Source: Oscillospiraceae bacterium (GTDB taxonomy: Bacteria > Bacillota > Clostridia > Oscillospirales > Acutalibacteraceae). Taken from it: a stretch of 55,290 nucleotides of DNA. Below the pieces are notes generated by a model that searched no databases, was not told the origin of the DNA, and saw only the letters and a list, made by a program, of their open reading frames with translations. The DNA lies in the NCBI GenBank assembly GCA_015065615.1, contig SVPY01000017.1, positions 1-55,290 on the forward strand, written 5' to 3'. This document shows positions 8,211 to 16,585 of this stretch, piece after piece; within the stretch, counting starts at the first letter, position 1, and the number at the start of each line of letters is the position of its first letter. The position numbers and the translations under genes are program-made.

Positions 8211-8463
8211 GTAGGGGCCGCCATTGGCGGTCCGCGAGATTTACGGCATTTGGGAGCGGTGATTCTTTTTCTTCCACCTCATCCACTTCAACCGAAGGTT
8301 GTTTACCCCCATTCCCCTCAAGGGGAAGGCAGATTGGCGGGCAACATTGTAGGGCGGACGAATATTCGCAGAATTTGCGGCGATATTTGCTTGCAAATTT
8401 GCCGACATTGTCGGTCTGTTTAAATTGCGTCTGATCTCACGGACGCGCGATGCGCGCCCCTAC
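8211..8463. repeat. Composite REPIN-like element with an inserted hairpin pair
   Basis: Begins with a type B left half (GTAG head at 8211) and ends with the type B right half GGACGCGCGATGCGCGCC and CCCTAC at 8463. In between are CAACC-GAA-GGTTG (8289-8301), TTCCCCTCAAGGGGAA (8312-8327), a second GTAG-headed element (8349) and the shared spacer module. It fills the gap between the LplC permease stop codon and the binding-protein promoter. Open frames here are not genes. Confidence 0.7.
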
Positions 8464-8481
8464 GGGGTTGGGTGGGAATTT

Positions 8482-9306
8482 TTATCCCTTTATGGAGCCG
8501 AGCATTACGCCGTTTACGTAATACTTCTGGAGCCAGGGGTAAACGATAATGATGGGGATGGTGGAAATTACGAGGTACGCCATTTCCTGAGGTGTGGGGG
8601 TGCCGCCGACGAATTCCTGCAAGAGGGATGCTATAGGCCAGAGCTTTTTATCAAGCTGATAGTAAACGCCTGTGTACCAATCGTTCCATGCGGTTACGCC
8701 TACGAAAAGGCAGATGGTGGCAATTGTGGCAACTGAGCAAGGCAAATAGACGGTTGTGAGGATTTTTAAGTCCCCTGCGCCGTCTATCTGTGCGGCTTCG
8801 CGCAGGTCGGTGGGGATATCCAGAAACGCCGAGCGCATATACACGGTGTTGAAGAAATTATATAGGAAGGGCAAGACGAAAAGCCATATACTCTCGGTAA
8901 GGCCGATATCGCGCAGAAGCATATAGTAGGGAATAAGGCCGCCGCTTACAATGGTGGTGAAATAGAAAAACAAGGTAATTCCCTTTCTGCCGGGAAGGTC
9001 TTTAAAGGAAAGGGAATAGGCGAGCAGGGCGGTTAAAAATACGCTTGCGGCGATTCTTATTGCGGTGGTGAAAATTGAAACGCACAATGCTCTGATGATT
9101 CGCTCGTTGTGAAGGGCGGAGCGGTAGTTATTTATTGTAAATGCGCGGGGCCAGAAATAGACGCCGCCCATTTTGAAGTCGCCGCTTGTATTGAGGGAGA
9201 CCACCAGAACATACCAGAAGGGGAACAAGGTAATAAAGCCCAAAAGGGTGAGAATTATATAGTTGAATACTTTGAAAACTTTTTGACCTTTGCTTTCGTA
9301 AAACAT
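8482..9306 (-). CDS. Sugar ABC transporter permease, LplC/YtcP type (second copy)
   Basis: 274 residues with about six hydrophobic segments, a MalG/LplC-like inner-membrane permease. The EAA loop that contacts the ATPase is at residues 170-178 (EAAQIDGAG). It closely resembles the permease at 10147-11061, sharing for example the start FKVFNYI and FWPRAFT near residue 51, but lacks that protein's ~30-residue insertion near residue 235. The two LplC genes are separated by repeat-filled DNA (9307-10146), so this one may be transcribed separately. Whether it replaces or duplicates the other in the transporter is unknown. Confidence 0.88.
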   Translation of the reverse strand: MFYESKGQKVFKVFNYIILTLLGFITLFPFWYVLVVSLNTSGDFKMGGVYFWPRAFTINNYRSALHNERIIRALCVSIFTTAIRIAASVFLTALLAYSLSFKDLPGRKGITLFFYFTTIVSGGLIPYYMLLRDIGLTESIWLFVLPFLYNFFNTVYMRSAFLDIPTDLREAAQIDGAGDLKILTTVYLPCSVATIATICLFVGVTAWNDWYTGVYYQLDKKLWPIASLLQEFVGGTPTPQEMAYLVISTIPIIIVYPWLQKYYVNGVMLGSIKG

Positions 9307-9452
9307 TCTTTAAAGGTACCTTCTTTCTTAGGGTTGGTTTGCGGATTTATTTTTAACTGTTTTGTTTTTATTAGGGGGATTTTTGGGGGACGATATTACT
9401 TTAAATAGCTCCCGCGGCTCTCCTCTTACATCGGGCCGCAGGTTGGCGGGAC

Positions 9453-9824
9453 GTCAGATTAGGGTAAATCTAAACGGACGACCGATGGTCGCCCCTACTT
9501 TGGACGCGATTTGCTTGCAAATCTGGCGCCACCTACAAGGTGGTTTTATATTTTCGTCTAATCTTGCGGACGCGCAATGCGCGCCCCTACAGTGTAAAGA
9601 TTTAAACCATACCTTGTAGGGCGGACGAAAATTCGCAGAATTTACGCCGATATTTGTTTACAAATTTGCCGACATTGGCGATATTTCGATTGCGTGATAT
9701 TGTATTGGATTGTAGGGGCCGCCATTGGCGGTCCGTCAGATTAGGGTAAATCTAAACGGACGACCGATGGTCGCCCCTACTTTGGACGCGATTTGCTTGC
9801 AAATCTGGCGCCACCTACAAGGTG
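9453..9824. repeat. REPIN-like cluster D with 90-bp direct repeats
   Basis: A complete type B doublet at 9712-9780 is identical over all 69 bp to the one at 5233-5301. The wider blocks 9670-9804 and 5191-5325 differ at a single position. Within the cluster, 9453-9542 and 9735-9824 are 90-bp direct repeats that span a right half-unit and the spacer module. Further half-elements with GTAG or CTAC heads occur at about 9567-9590 and 9616. Confidence 0.8.
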
Positions 9825-9852
9825 CGGTGTAAATCTCAAGGGAGACCGCGAG

Positions 9853-9946
9853 GGTTAAAAATTACTTCGTAATTTTTAACCCCTCAGTCAGCTACGCTGA
9901 CAGCCCCCCATAACAGCGAAGCTGTATGTAATTTGCATAGCAAATT
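9853..9946. repeat. Cluster of four perfect short hairpins
   Basis: In a row: GGTTAAAAATTAC-TTC-GTAATTTTTAACC, GTCAGC-TAC-GCTGAC, ACAGC-GAA-GCTGT and AATTTGC-ATA-GCAAATT. All have 3-nt loops. This is a dispersed repeat family distinct from the GTAG-headed REPs, and the last hairpin resembles one at 1654-1670. The stretch between the two permease genes (9307-10146) holds only such repeats and a terminator; I see no gene in it. Confidence 0.7.
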
Positions 9947-10012
9947 TCAGCAGAGGAGCCGAGGCGGGAGCGAGAGGTTGCCCTACAAGGTTATAATCTT
10001 ACATATATACAT

Positions 10013-10070
10013 AAAAACAAAAAAGCGGACCCGAAAAAACACTATTTTCACAATGCTCTTTCGGCTCCGC
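10013..10070 (-). terminator. Terminator after the LplB-LplC operon
   Basis: On the minus strand GCGGAGCCGAAA pairs with TTTCGGGTCCGC across a ~22-nt loop and is followed by a T-run. A further perfect hairpin, GGAGATGC / GCATCTCC, lies between it and the stop codon (about 10071-10092). Confidence 0.65.
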
Positions 10071-10146
10071 GGGAGATGCGCCGGGCATCTCCCTCGTAGC
10101 TATGTAATAGAAATTACTGATTTTTTTATTGATTCTACTTTTAAGA

Positions 10147-11061
10147 TTAACCCTTAACGGAACCAACCATAACGCCCTTAACGTAGTACTTCTGAAGGAA
10201 GGGATAGATAACGATAATGGGCATTGTAAGGATCATAACGAAAGCCATACGAATAGACTGTGATGTGTATGTAGTCTTTGTAGCTGACTCCTGTTCAGCG
10301 GACATATTTGTTGTATTGTCGCCGGAGCCTGCAGCCTCAGCAAGCTGAGATGTAGCTTCGTTAAGGAGCTGCTGAAGAACTGTAGCAGCAGGATAGAGAT
10401 CCTTATTGGACTGATAGTAAGCACCTGTGAACCAGTCGTTCCAAGCACCAACACCGATGAAGAGTGCGAGTGTAGCAACTGTGGGAAGTGCGCAGGGGAA
10501 GTAGATTGTAAAGAGAATACGGAAATCACCTGCACCGTCGATAGAAGCAGCTTCACGGAGTTCACTGGGGATACCTGCGAAAGCAGTTCTTAAGAGAACC
10601 ATGTTGAAGAAGCCGTAGATAGCGGGGATGATATAAAGCCAAATGCTCTTTGTGAGACCAAGGTCACGGAGGAGGATGTAGTAAGGAATCATACCGCCGC
10701 CGAACAATGTTGTGAAGTAGTAGAAGAATGTGATGCCAATTCTACCGGGCATGGACTTAACTGAGAGAGCGTAAGCAAGTAATGCTGTGAAGAATAAGCT
10801 TGTAACAACCTGTGTTACAGTCTTGAAGATTGTAATACCGAGTGAACGGTAGATACGGTTATCACGGAATGCGAATTCATAGTTCTCAAGTGTAAATGCA
10901 CGGGGCCAGAAGTAAACGCCGCCCTTTGTAAAGTCGGAACCTAAGTTGAAGGAAGCGATTAAAACGTACCAGAAGGGGTAGAATGTAATAAATGCTAAAA
11001 GGGTAAGAAAAATGTAGTTAAATACTTTAAAAACTTTCTGTGATGGTGTTTCAAAAAACAT
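10147..11061 (-). CDS. Sugar ABC transporter permease, LplC/YtcP type
   Basis: 304 residues, about six membrane segments, EAA loop at 170-178 (EAASIDGAG). Residues ~234-264 form a polar Ser/Thr/Ala/Glu-rich insertion absent from the paralog at 8482-9306; it falls before the last membrane segment. The gene starts 15 nt after the LplB permease stop, so the two are co-transcribed and probably form the heterodimeric membrane channel. It ends before a strong terminator. Confidence 0.9.
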   Translation of the reverse strand: MFFETPSQKVFKVFNYIFLTLLAFITFYPFWYVLIASFNLGSDFTKGGVYFWPRAFTLENYEFAFRDNRIYRSLGITIFKTVTQVVTSLFFTALLAYALSVKSMPGRIGITFFYYFTTLFGGGMIPYYILLRDLGLTKSIWLYIIPAIYGFFNMVLLRTAFAGIPSELREAASIDGAGDFRILFTIYFPCALPTVATLALFIGVGAWNDWFTGAYYQSNKDLYPAATVLQQLLNEATSQLAEAAGSGDNTTNMSAEQESATKTTYTSQSIRMAFVMILTMPIIVIYPFLQKYYVKGVMVGSVKG

Positions 11062-11076
11062 ATATCTTACCTCCTA

Positions 11077-12033
11077 TTACCAAATGCCGACTTCCATGAC
11101 TTTGTTTGAGATCCAGTTTGTGAGGGTCATCAAACCAAGTGCAAAGATAGACTTAAAGATACCAACAGCGGAAGCAAGCTCAAACTTACCATACTTAAGA
11201 CCTTTTTCAAGTGTGTATGTATCGAGGATCTGAGCGAGGTGCTTTGTGGAAGGCATAGCGATAAGAAGAAGCTGGTCGAAACCTGCGTTTAAGATACCGC
11301 CTGTTGCAAAGATGAACTGGATACCAAGAACACCCTTGATGCCGGGGAGTGTAACGTGCCATGTCTGCTTTAATCTGCCAGCACCGTCGAGAGCTGCTGC
11401 TTCATAAAGATCCATAGAAACGCTGGAAAGAGCAGAAAGATAAATGATGGAGCCCCAACCGATACCCTTCCAGATATCAGAAAGGATAACCATAGGATAG
11501 AAGAGATCAACTTCGCCCATGAAGAAGATGGACTTAAGACCGAAGGAAGCGCGGATAGAGTTGATAACGCCGCCGTAAGGTGTGAAGATGATCTGCATAA
11601 GCTGAATAACAACAACCCAAGAAACGAAGTTGGGCAGATAGCTTAATGTCTGAACAACTCTCTTGAACTTCATACCCTTAACTTCGTTAAGAAGAAGAGC
11701 AAGAAGAATAGGAGCGGGCCAGCAGAAGAGAAGCTTCAATAAGCTGATCTTAATTGTGTTACCCATTGTGATCCAGAATTCGGGTGAGTTTACGAATTCT
11801 TCGAACCATTTCCAACCTGCCCAAGGTGAGTTCACGATGCCGAGGTTGTACTTAAAGTTTTTCCATGCCAGTGTTGCGCCGTACATGGGGTAGTAAGAGA
11901 AGACTAACAACCAGATGATAAGCGGGAATACGAATACATAGAGCCATTTATGTTCCCAAATCTGCTTGGAAATAGGCTTGGAAAAGTATTCCATAGGCTG
12001 GCCGTTAATCATTACAACATTTGACTTTGCCAT
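11077..12033 (-). CDS. Sugar ABC transporter permease, LplB type
   Basis: 318 residues with about six membrane segments and the EAA loop YEAAALDGAG near residue 211. LplB-type permeases pair with LplC-type permeases and large lipoprotein binding proteins to import complex oligosaccharides. First gene of a two-gene operon with the LplC gene 15 nt downstream. Its ribosome binding site is GGAGG, and an N21-type promoter with three box copies precedes it. Confidence 0.92.
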   Translation of the reverse strand: MAKSNVVMINGQPMEYFSKPISKQIWEHKWLYVFVFPLIIWLLVFSYYPMYGATLAWKNFKYNLGIVNSPWAGWKWFEEFVNSPEFWITMGNTIKISLLKLLFCWPAPILLALLLNEVKGMKFKRVVQTLSYLPNFVSWVVVIQLMQIIFTPYGGVINSIRASFGLKSIFFMGEVDLFYPMVILSDIWKGIGWGSIIYLSALSSVSMDLYEAAALDGAGRLKQTWHVTLPGIKGVLGIQFIFATGGILNAGFDQLLLIAMPSTKHLAQILDTYTLEKGLKYGKFELASAVGIFKSIFALGLMTLTNWISNKVMEVGIW

Positions 12034-12053
12034 AGATAAATTCCTCCTTTTTT

Positions 12054-12128
12054 CTGTAACTATTTTAAGACACTATGTGCAATTTTTCTATAAACTATTT
12101 TTAGATACCTATTGCACTATTTTAATTT
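12054..12128 (-). promoter_or_regulatory. N21-type promoter with three box copies, upstream of the LplB-LplC operon
   Basis: Read on the minus strand, ATCTAAAAATAGTTTATA (12089-12106) is followed by 21 bp and TAAAAT (12062-12067). A second box, AAATTAAAATAGTGCAAT (12111-12128), lies 22 bp upstream. A third, GTCTTAAAATAGTTACAG (12054-12071), overlaps the -10. Repeated sites of this kind fit a dimeric AraC-type activator, and the response regulator gene immediately upstream is the natural candidate (inference). Confidence 0.6.
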
Positions 12129-12313
12129 ATTCATTTATTTGTAATGATTTTTTAAAATTTTATAGGTAATATTGCCCAAAAATCGCCCTAAAAACAGTAT
12201 ATTCTACACAAAATCGATTTTTTGCGCATTCTTACACTGCCGGGAGCTTTTGTGCATTATGTAAAAAATTTATTCCCGACAAGAAAAACTTGTACATTTT
12301 GCCTTTAAATATA

Positions 12314-12347
12314 TGATAAAAGCGGCGCCTTACCACTCACCGCTTTT
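12314..12347 (-). terminator. Terminator of the response regulator gene
   Basis: Minus-strand AAAAGCGG and CCGCTTTT flank a 14-nt loop; the 3' arm itself supplies the T-run. Confidence 0.55.
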
Positions 12348-12355
12348 AATCCTTT

Positions 12356-13972
12356 TTATATGCCCTCTCTGAATTGTGTGGGCGTAACCATATAATAGGA
12401 TTTAAAAACCCTCATGAAGTAGCTTAAGTTATTAAAGCCGCAGCTTTCGGATATATCCCCTATTGCCACGTTGGTATCCTTTAAAAGCTTTGCCGCATAC
12501 TCCATTCTTTTTGAAATGATGTACTTGCTTATGGTAATATTGTACATTTTTCTGTATGTAGCTGAAAGATAGCCAAGGGAAATACAGAAATGCTGGGCAA
12601 GCTTTTTGGTGCATATCTCGCTGTCGGCAAAATTTTCGTCAATATATTTCTTTACCTTCTCCAGAACGTCGGTAGTATTTTCCATATATCTTACCCAGCT
12701 GCCGAGGGTCATCTCCACAATGGAGCATATACTGTCAGCCACTTCTTCGGCGGTTTCAAAACGGTTTATTATGTTGCCGCTTATATTTTCGTAGCCTAAG
12801 AAGCTTAGTATGCTTACGCCTTTTTTGTAGCTTACTTTCGATACCATATTTATCATTTCAGCGTAGGTTTCGCGGATATTTAAATAAGGTGCTTTTGAAT
12901 ACTCCATTATTATTTTTCTTGCTATAGGCAGTGCGGATTTCGTATCGGACGCATCCACAAACTTCTTAAACAGAAGCATATCCGCATCCTTGAATTTATC
13001 GTCGCCGTCTATTTCGAGATCCTCGAAGCAGTGAACGCTCTTATTTTCACCCTGAATGCGGCAGAAGCGCACGTCCATAGCCTTCTGGGCTTCTATAAGG
13101 TTACTGGAAAGAAGGCGCTTACGAAGCTTAGAAAGGCCGATATCCACCTTTATTCCCAGAGATTTCTCTATAAGGGACAAAGTAGTGGCGGCGGTAGCTG
13201 CAAGGGATTTGCCTGCCATTATCTCGTCCTGCTCGTTGGAAGCCGCAAGGGCCACCAGTATATTGCTCTTGTCCACCAGATCGGCGGAAATAACGTAGCC
13301 GGCGCCAACCTCGACTATAACGTTCTTTATGGCGTAAACCATTCTGTCGATGCTTTCCGAAGTATCACTGAAAATACTGTTTATATCCTCAGCCCTTATA
13401 CTCCAGAACTGGAACCATTTGGAATCGTCGGGGAAGAGATTGAAAAGACTTTCGGAATTTATTTCCTGGTCTTCAAGGCTTCCGTTTACGTAGGAATTGA
13501 TCTTGTCCTTCAGTTTGTAATCTTCAAGACGTTTTCTTAAAGCGTAGTTATCGGTGGAAACCAGAAATTCTCTCTTTTTCGCATCGATATGAAGAACAAG
13601 CTCGCCAAGTATAGTTTTTATCTCGTTGAATTTAACGGGTTTTAAAAGGTAATGCATTACCCCAAGACGCATGGCGCGCTGGGCGTAGTAGAAATCGGGA
13701 TAAGCGCACACAACCACCGAAGCCATACGGGGATTTATTTTCTTCGCTTCCTCTATAAGCTCAATGCCGTCCTTTATGCCGTGGCTCTTATCGCCGCCCA
13801 GAAGCACGTCGGTAACCAGTATATCCGGGTGATTGGTTTTGATTATCTCCATAGCTTCGTAAGCGTCCGAAGCTTCCATAATCCAATCAAAAGGAGTACC
13901 GCTGGCGCCTACCTTATATATAATGTCCTCACGCGCAAGCTTCTCGTTATCCACAACAAGTATCGTATACAT
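12356..13972 (-). CDS. YesN-type response regulator (REC plus AraC HTH)
   Basis: 538 residues. An N-terminal receiver domain (1 to ~125) has phosphoacceptor Asp55 in DILVTDVLLGG and the conserved Lys in YLLKPVKF. A ~300-residue middle region is unassigned. The C-terminus (~440-538) is an AraC double helix-turn-helix (ICTKKLAQHFCISLGYLSATYRK spans the first helix pair, GFNNLSYFMRVFKSYY the second; quoted here only as landmarks). Such regulators usually pair with a membrane histidine kinase of the YesM type next door, but none is in this window, so this is an orphan here. Position between the permeases and the oxidoreductases makes it the likely controller of the shared promoter box. Ribosome binding site AGAGGTGA supports this start. 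Confidence 0.9.
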   Translation of the reverse strand: MYTILVVDNEKLAREDIIYKVGASGTPFDWIMEASDAYEAMEIIKTNHPDILVTDVLLGGDKSHGIKDGIELIEEAKKINPRMASVVVCAYPDFYYAQRAMRLGVMHYLLKPVKFNEIKTILGELVLHIDAKKREFLVSTDNYALRKRLEDYKLKDKINSYVNGSLEDQEINSESLFNLFPDDSKWFQFWSIRAEDINSIFSDTSESIDRMVYAIKNVIVEVGAGYVISADLVDKSNILVALAASNEQDEIMAGKSLAATAATTLSLIEKSLGIKVDIGLSKLRKRLLSSNLIEAQKAMDVRFCRIQGENKSVHCFEDLEIDGDDKFKDADMLLFKKFVDASDTKSALPIARKIIMEYSKAPYLNIRETYAEMINMVSKVSYKKGVSILSFLGYENISGNIINRFETAEEVADSICSIVEMTLGSWVRYMENTTDVLEKVKKYIDENFADSEICTKKLAQHFCISLGYLSATYRKMYNITISKYIISKRMEYAAKLLKDTNVAIGDISESCGFNNLSYFMRVFKSYYMVTPTQFREGI

Positions 13973-14100
13973 CGGCTATCACCTCTCTTTTCTTTCTTAT
14001 TTTTCCTTATCTTATTCTTTCTTTATACTAATATATATAATACCGAGTTTTTCTTTTTATACTTGTAAGCCGTTTATTTTTCCGTTCAACGGGGTTTAAA

Positions 14101-14168
14101 AGAAAATAGTTCATAAAATATTATACAATAATTCCGTTTTACCTTATTCTCTTGCACTATTTTAACAT
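14101..14168. promoter_or_regulatory. Two more copies of the locus box between the divergent genes
   Basis: AGAAAATAGTTCATAA (14101-14116, plus orientation) and, on the minus strand, ATGTTAAAATAGTGCAAG (14151-14168). The latter shares TTAAAATAGTGCAA with the box at 12111-12128. A weak -10-like TATTGT (14125-14130) lies 21 bp from the minus-strand copy, so this could drive the response regulator itself. Confidence 0.4.
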
Positions 14169-14256
14169 CCTTATTCAATTTTTTCAAGTTTTTATGAGAA
14201 ATAATTACTAATTCTTAGTTGCAACTTAAACTATTCATTAAAATTCTGCATATAAC

Positions 14257-14301
14257 TTATTAAAATTATTGATTTTAATTTATATTGGTTTTTATTATAC
14301 T
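14257..14301 (+). promoter_or_regulatory. N21-type promoter of the oxidoreductase pair
   Basis: TTATTAAAATTATTGATT (14257-14274), 21 bp, then TATACT (14296-14301); the start codon at 14347 is about 45 bp on. This is the most diverged of the four boxes and points in the opposite direction from the others. Confidence 0.5.
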
Positions 14302-14346
14302 ATAAACAGTAAAAAACAAAATCAAACACCGAAAGGAATGAAAGTA

Positions 14347-15330
14347 ATGTTAAAAGTTGGTATGCTCAGCAAATGGCACGTTCACGCAGACGGCTATGCA
14401 AAAAATGTAATCGGTACGGGAAAGGCAGAAATCACTGCAGTATGGGATGACGACGCTGAACGCGGCAGCAAGTGGGCTGAAGACCTTGGCTGCAAATATT
14501 ACAGCGATCTGGACGAATTCCTCGCTTCCGATATTGAGGCTGTAGTTTGCGATGCTCCTACCTGCGAACACTATGAGCTTCTTATGAAGTGCGCTTTGGC
14601 TAAAAAGCACATCTTCACAGAGAAGGCACTTGCTCCCACAGTGGCAGAATGCGAAAAGCTCTGCAAGGTAATTGAGGATGCAGGCATCACATTTGTAATC
14701 TCTCTTCCCCAGCGTGTTTCTCCTGCAGTTAAGTTTGCAAAGAAGATGATAGACGAGGGTAAGTTCGGCAAGATCTCTCTTATCAGACTTAGAAACGGTC
14801 ACGACGGCGTAAGCGGCAACTGGCTCCCCGAATACTGGTTCGACGCTACCAAGACAGGCGGCGGCGCACTTATGGACCTTGGCTGCCACCCCATGTACAC
14901 AGCGGCTTATCTTTTAGGCACACCTAAGAGAATTTCCTCCGTTATGACAGCTCCCTTCGGCTCAAAGGTCGATGAATTCGCAACTGCTACTATTGAGTAC
15001 GAAAACGGCGCAGTTTGCGTTGGCGGCACAAGCTTCGTTTCTTACCGCACACCCGGCTCTGTAGAAGTATACGGCAGCGACGCTACATTTATCCAGATGG
15101 GCTCCTACTGCAGATTCTTCTCCAAGGAACTTGCAGAAAACGGCACACCTCAGGGTATTGAACCCGTTCTTCCCAAGGCTGAACCCATCCCGCTTGTACA
15201 GTTTATCGATGCCTGCGTAAATAAGACCGGCACACCCGAAATCTTCGGCACAAAGGCAGCTATCGAGCTTACAAGACTTCTGGAGAATGCTTACATCTCC
15301 AATAACGAAAACAGAATCGTTGAATTGTAA
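14347..15330 (+). CDS. Gfo/Idh/MocA family NAD(P)-dependent oxidoreductase
   Basis: 327 residues from the ATG at 14347; the ATG at 14338 lies only 1 nt after the GAAAGG ribosome binding site, whereas 14347 has a normal spacing of 10. The N-terminal Rossmann fold (LKVGMLSKWHVHADGY) has an unusual dinucleotide loop without the usual GxGxxG. The EKP motif is replaced by TEKALAP. The second half is the alpha/beta substrate domain, with GGGALMDLGCHP near the catalytic His. The enzyme probably acts on a sugar or inositol derivative in the cytoplasm. It is first in a two-gene unit, 42 bp before a second family member, and lies divergent from the transporter regulator. Confidence 0.88.
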   Translation: MLKVGMLSKWHVHADGYAKNVIGTGKAEITAVWDDDAERGSKWAEDLGCKYYSDLDEFLASDIEAVVCDAPTCEHYELLMKCALAKKHIFTEKALAPTVAECEKLCKVIEDAGITFVISLPQRVSPAVKFAKKMIDEGKFGKISLIRLRNGHDGVSGNWLPEYWFDATKTGGGALMDLGCHPMYTAAYLLGTPKRISSVMTAPFGSKVDEFATATIEYENGAVCVGGTSFVSYRTPGSVEVYGSDATFIQMGSYCRFFSKELAENGTPQGIEPVLPKAEPIPLVQFIDACVNKTGTPEIFGTKAAIELTRLLENAYISNNENRIVEL

Positions 15331-15372
15331 TTTAATTAATTTTTAAAATAATATAATTAAGGAGTTGAAATT

Positions 15373-16500
15373 ATGTCTATAGCTATAGTTACTGAAAGCA
15401 AAAGCGCTGAAATGCGTGAAGTTAAGGTTGGTATTATTGGCTGCGGCGGTATTGCCAACGGAAAGCACATGCCCTCTCTGCACAGACTCCCCAACGTTAA
15501 AATGGTAGCATTCTGCGACCTCATTATTGAAAGAGCGGAAAAAGCAAAGGCAGACTTCGGTACCGAGGATGCATTCGTATGCACCGATTACAAAGAGCTT
15601 CTTAAAATAGAAGATATCGAAGTTATCCACGTTCTTACTCCTAACGTTTTCCACGCTGAAATTTCTATCGCAGCTTTGGATGCAGGCAAGCACGTTATGT
15701 GCGAAAAGCCCATGGCTACAACTTACGCCGATGCTCTTAAGATGTGTGAAGCTTCTAAGAGAAACAACAAGTTCCTTACAATCGGTTACCAGACCCGTTC
15801 CTCCATTAACCATCAGTTCCTTCGTAAGATGGTTGAAAGAGGCGACCTCGGTGAAATTTACTATATGCGTGCTCCCAATTTCCGTCGCCGCGGTGTTCCG
15901 CTGTGGGGCGTATTTATGGATAAAGAGAAGCAGGGCGGCGGTCCCCTCATCGATATCGGTACTCACTCCATCGACGCTATCCTGAACCTTGCAAACAACT
16001 ACGATGTAGTAAGCGTAACAGGTGCTACTTACAGAAAGCTGGCTGATACAGCTTATAACTCCAACGAATGGGGTATCTGGAAGCCCGAAGAGTTCGAAGT
16101 TGAGGACTTAGCAGTCGGTTTCGTTAAGTTCAGAAACGGCGCAGTTCTTGAGCTTCAGGCTGCATGGCTTATTAACTACGTAAACGACGGCGGTATGGCT
16201 ATTTGCGGTACTAAGGGCGGCGCTCAGTACTGTAAGGAAGGCTTAAAGCTCACAGGCGAAATGGCAGACGGTCAGCTCTATGAGACTATCGTTCATCCCA
16301 ATTCCACAGCCCGCGACCTCTTCCACGGCGAGACCTTAACAGCTGAGCAGTACGAAGCTAAGCAGTGGATTTATAGCGTAGTTAACAACGTACCTCCCGT
16401 AACAACACCCGAGCAGGCAGCAGTTGTTTCAAGAGTTATCGAAGCAGTTTACAAGTCCGCTGAAACAGGTAAGACAATTTACTTTGACGAAGAAGAATAA
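15373..16500 (+). CDS. Gfo/Idh/MocA family oxidoreductase, second gene
   Basis: 375 residues, with GGAG 8 nt before the start. The Rossmann loop is VGIIGCGGIANGKH (about 18-31) and the family motif CEKPMAT is intact, followed by the substrate domain with GGGPLIDIGTHSID. It is more canonical than its neighbour at 14347. Two adjacent members of this family often act in sequence on one sugar (oxidation then re-reduction, or oxidation of alternative epimers); that is inference. The gene ends 35 bp before a strong terminator. Confidence 0.92.
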   Translation: MSIAIVTESKSAEMREVKVGIIGCGGIANGKHMPSLHRLPNVKMVAFCDLIIERAEKAKADFGTEDAFVCTDYKELLKIEDIEVIHVLTPNVFHAEISIAALDAGKHVMCEKPMATTYADALKMCEASKRNNKFLTIGYQTRSSINHQFLRKMVERGDLGEIYYMRAPNFRRRGVPLWGVFMDKEKQGGGPLIDIGTHSIDAILNLANNYDVVSVTGATYRKLADTAYNSNEWGIWKPEEFEVEDLAVGFVKFRNGAVLELQAAWLINYVNDGGMAICGTKGGAQYCKEGLKLTGEMADGQLYETIVHPNSTARDLFHGETLTAEQYEAKQWIYSVVNNVPPVTTPEQAAVVSRVIEAVYKSAETGKTIYFDEEE

Positions 16501-16534
16501 TTTCTTTGCTTAAAATTAAATAACTGAATAATTT

Positions 16535-16568
16535 AAGCCTGAGGGTTATTCCCTCAGGCTTTGTTATT
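16535..16568 (+). terminator. Rho-independent terminator of the oxidoreductase pair
   Basis: Perfect stem AAGCCTGAGGG / CCCTCAGGCTT with a TTATT loop, followed by a T-rich run. Confidence 0.9.
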
Positions 16569-16585
16569 ATCTGAATAAAACAAGT

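Noticed and set aside
8130-8736. Open frames of 97 and 103 codons near the composite element
   Set aside because: The first is repeat-derived. The second runs antisense into the LplC permease gene, which is the real gene.
9362-9619. Open frame of 85 codons between the two permeases
   Set aside because: Built from REPIN and spacer module sequence; same peptide motif (GRPMVAPT) as other repeat frames.
12051-12128. Box copies as simple AT-rich noise
   Set aside because: Kept as a finding instead, since four copies have the same 21-bp distance to a -10; chance remains possible until a genome-wide search is done.
14269-14346. Longer N-terminus for the first oxidoreductase
   Set aside because: It would cover the promoter -10 and lacks a ribosome binding site; ATG 14347 fits the family's N-terminus.
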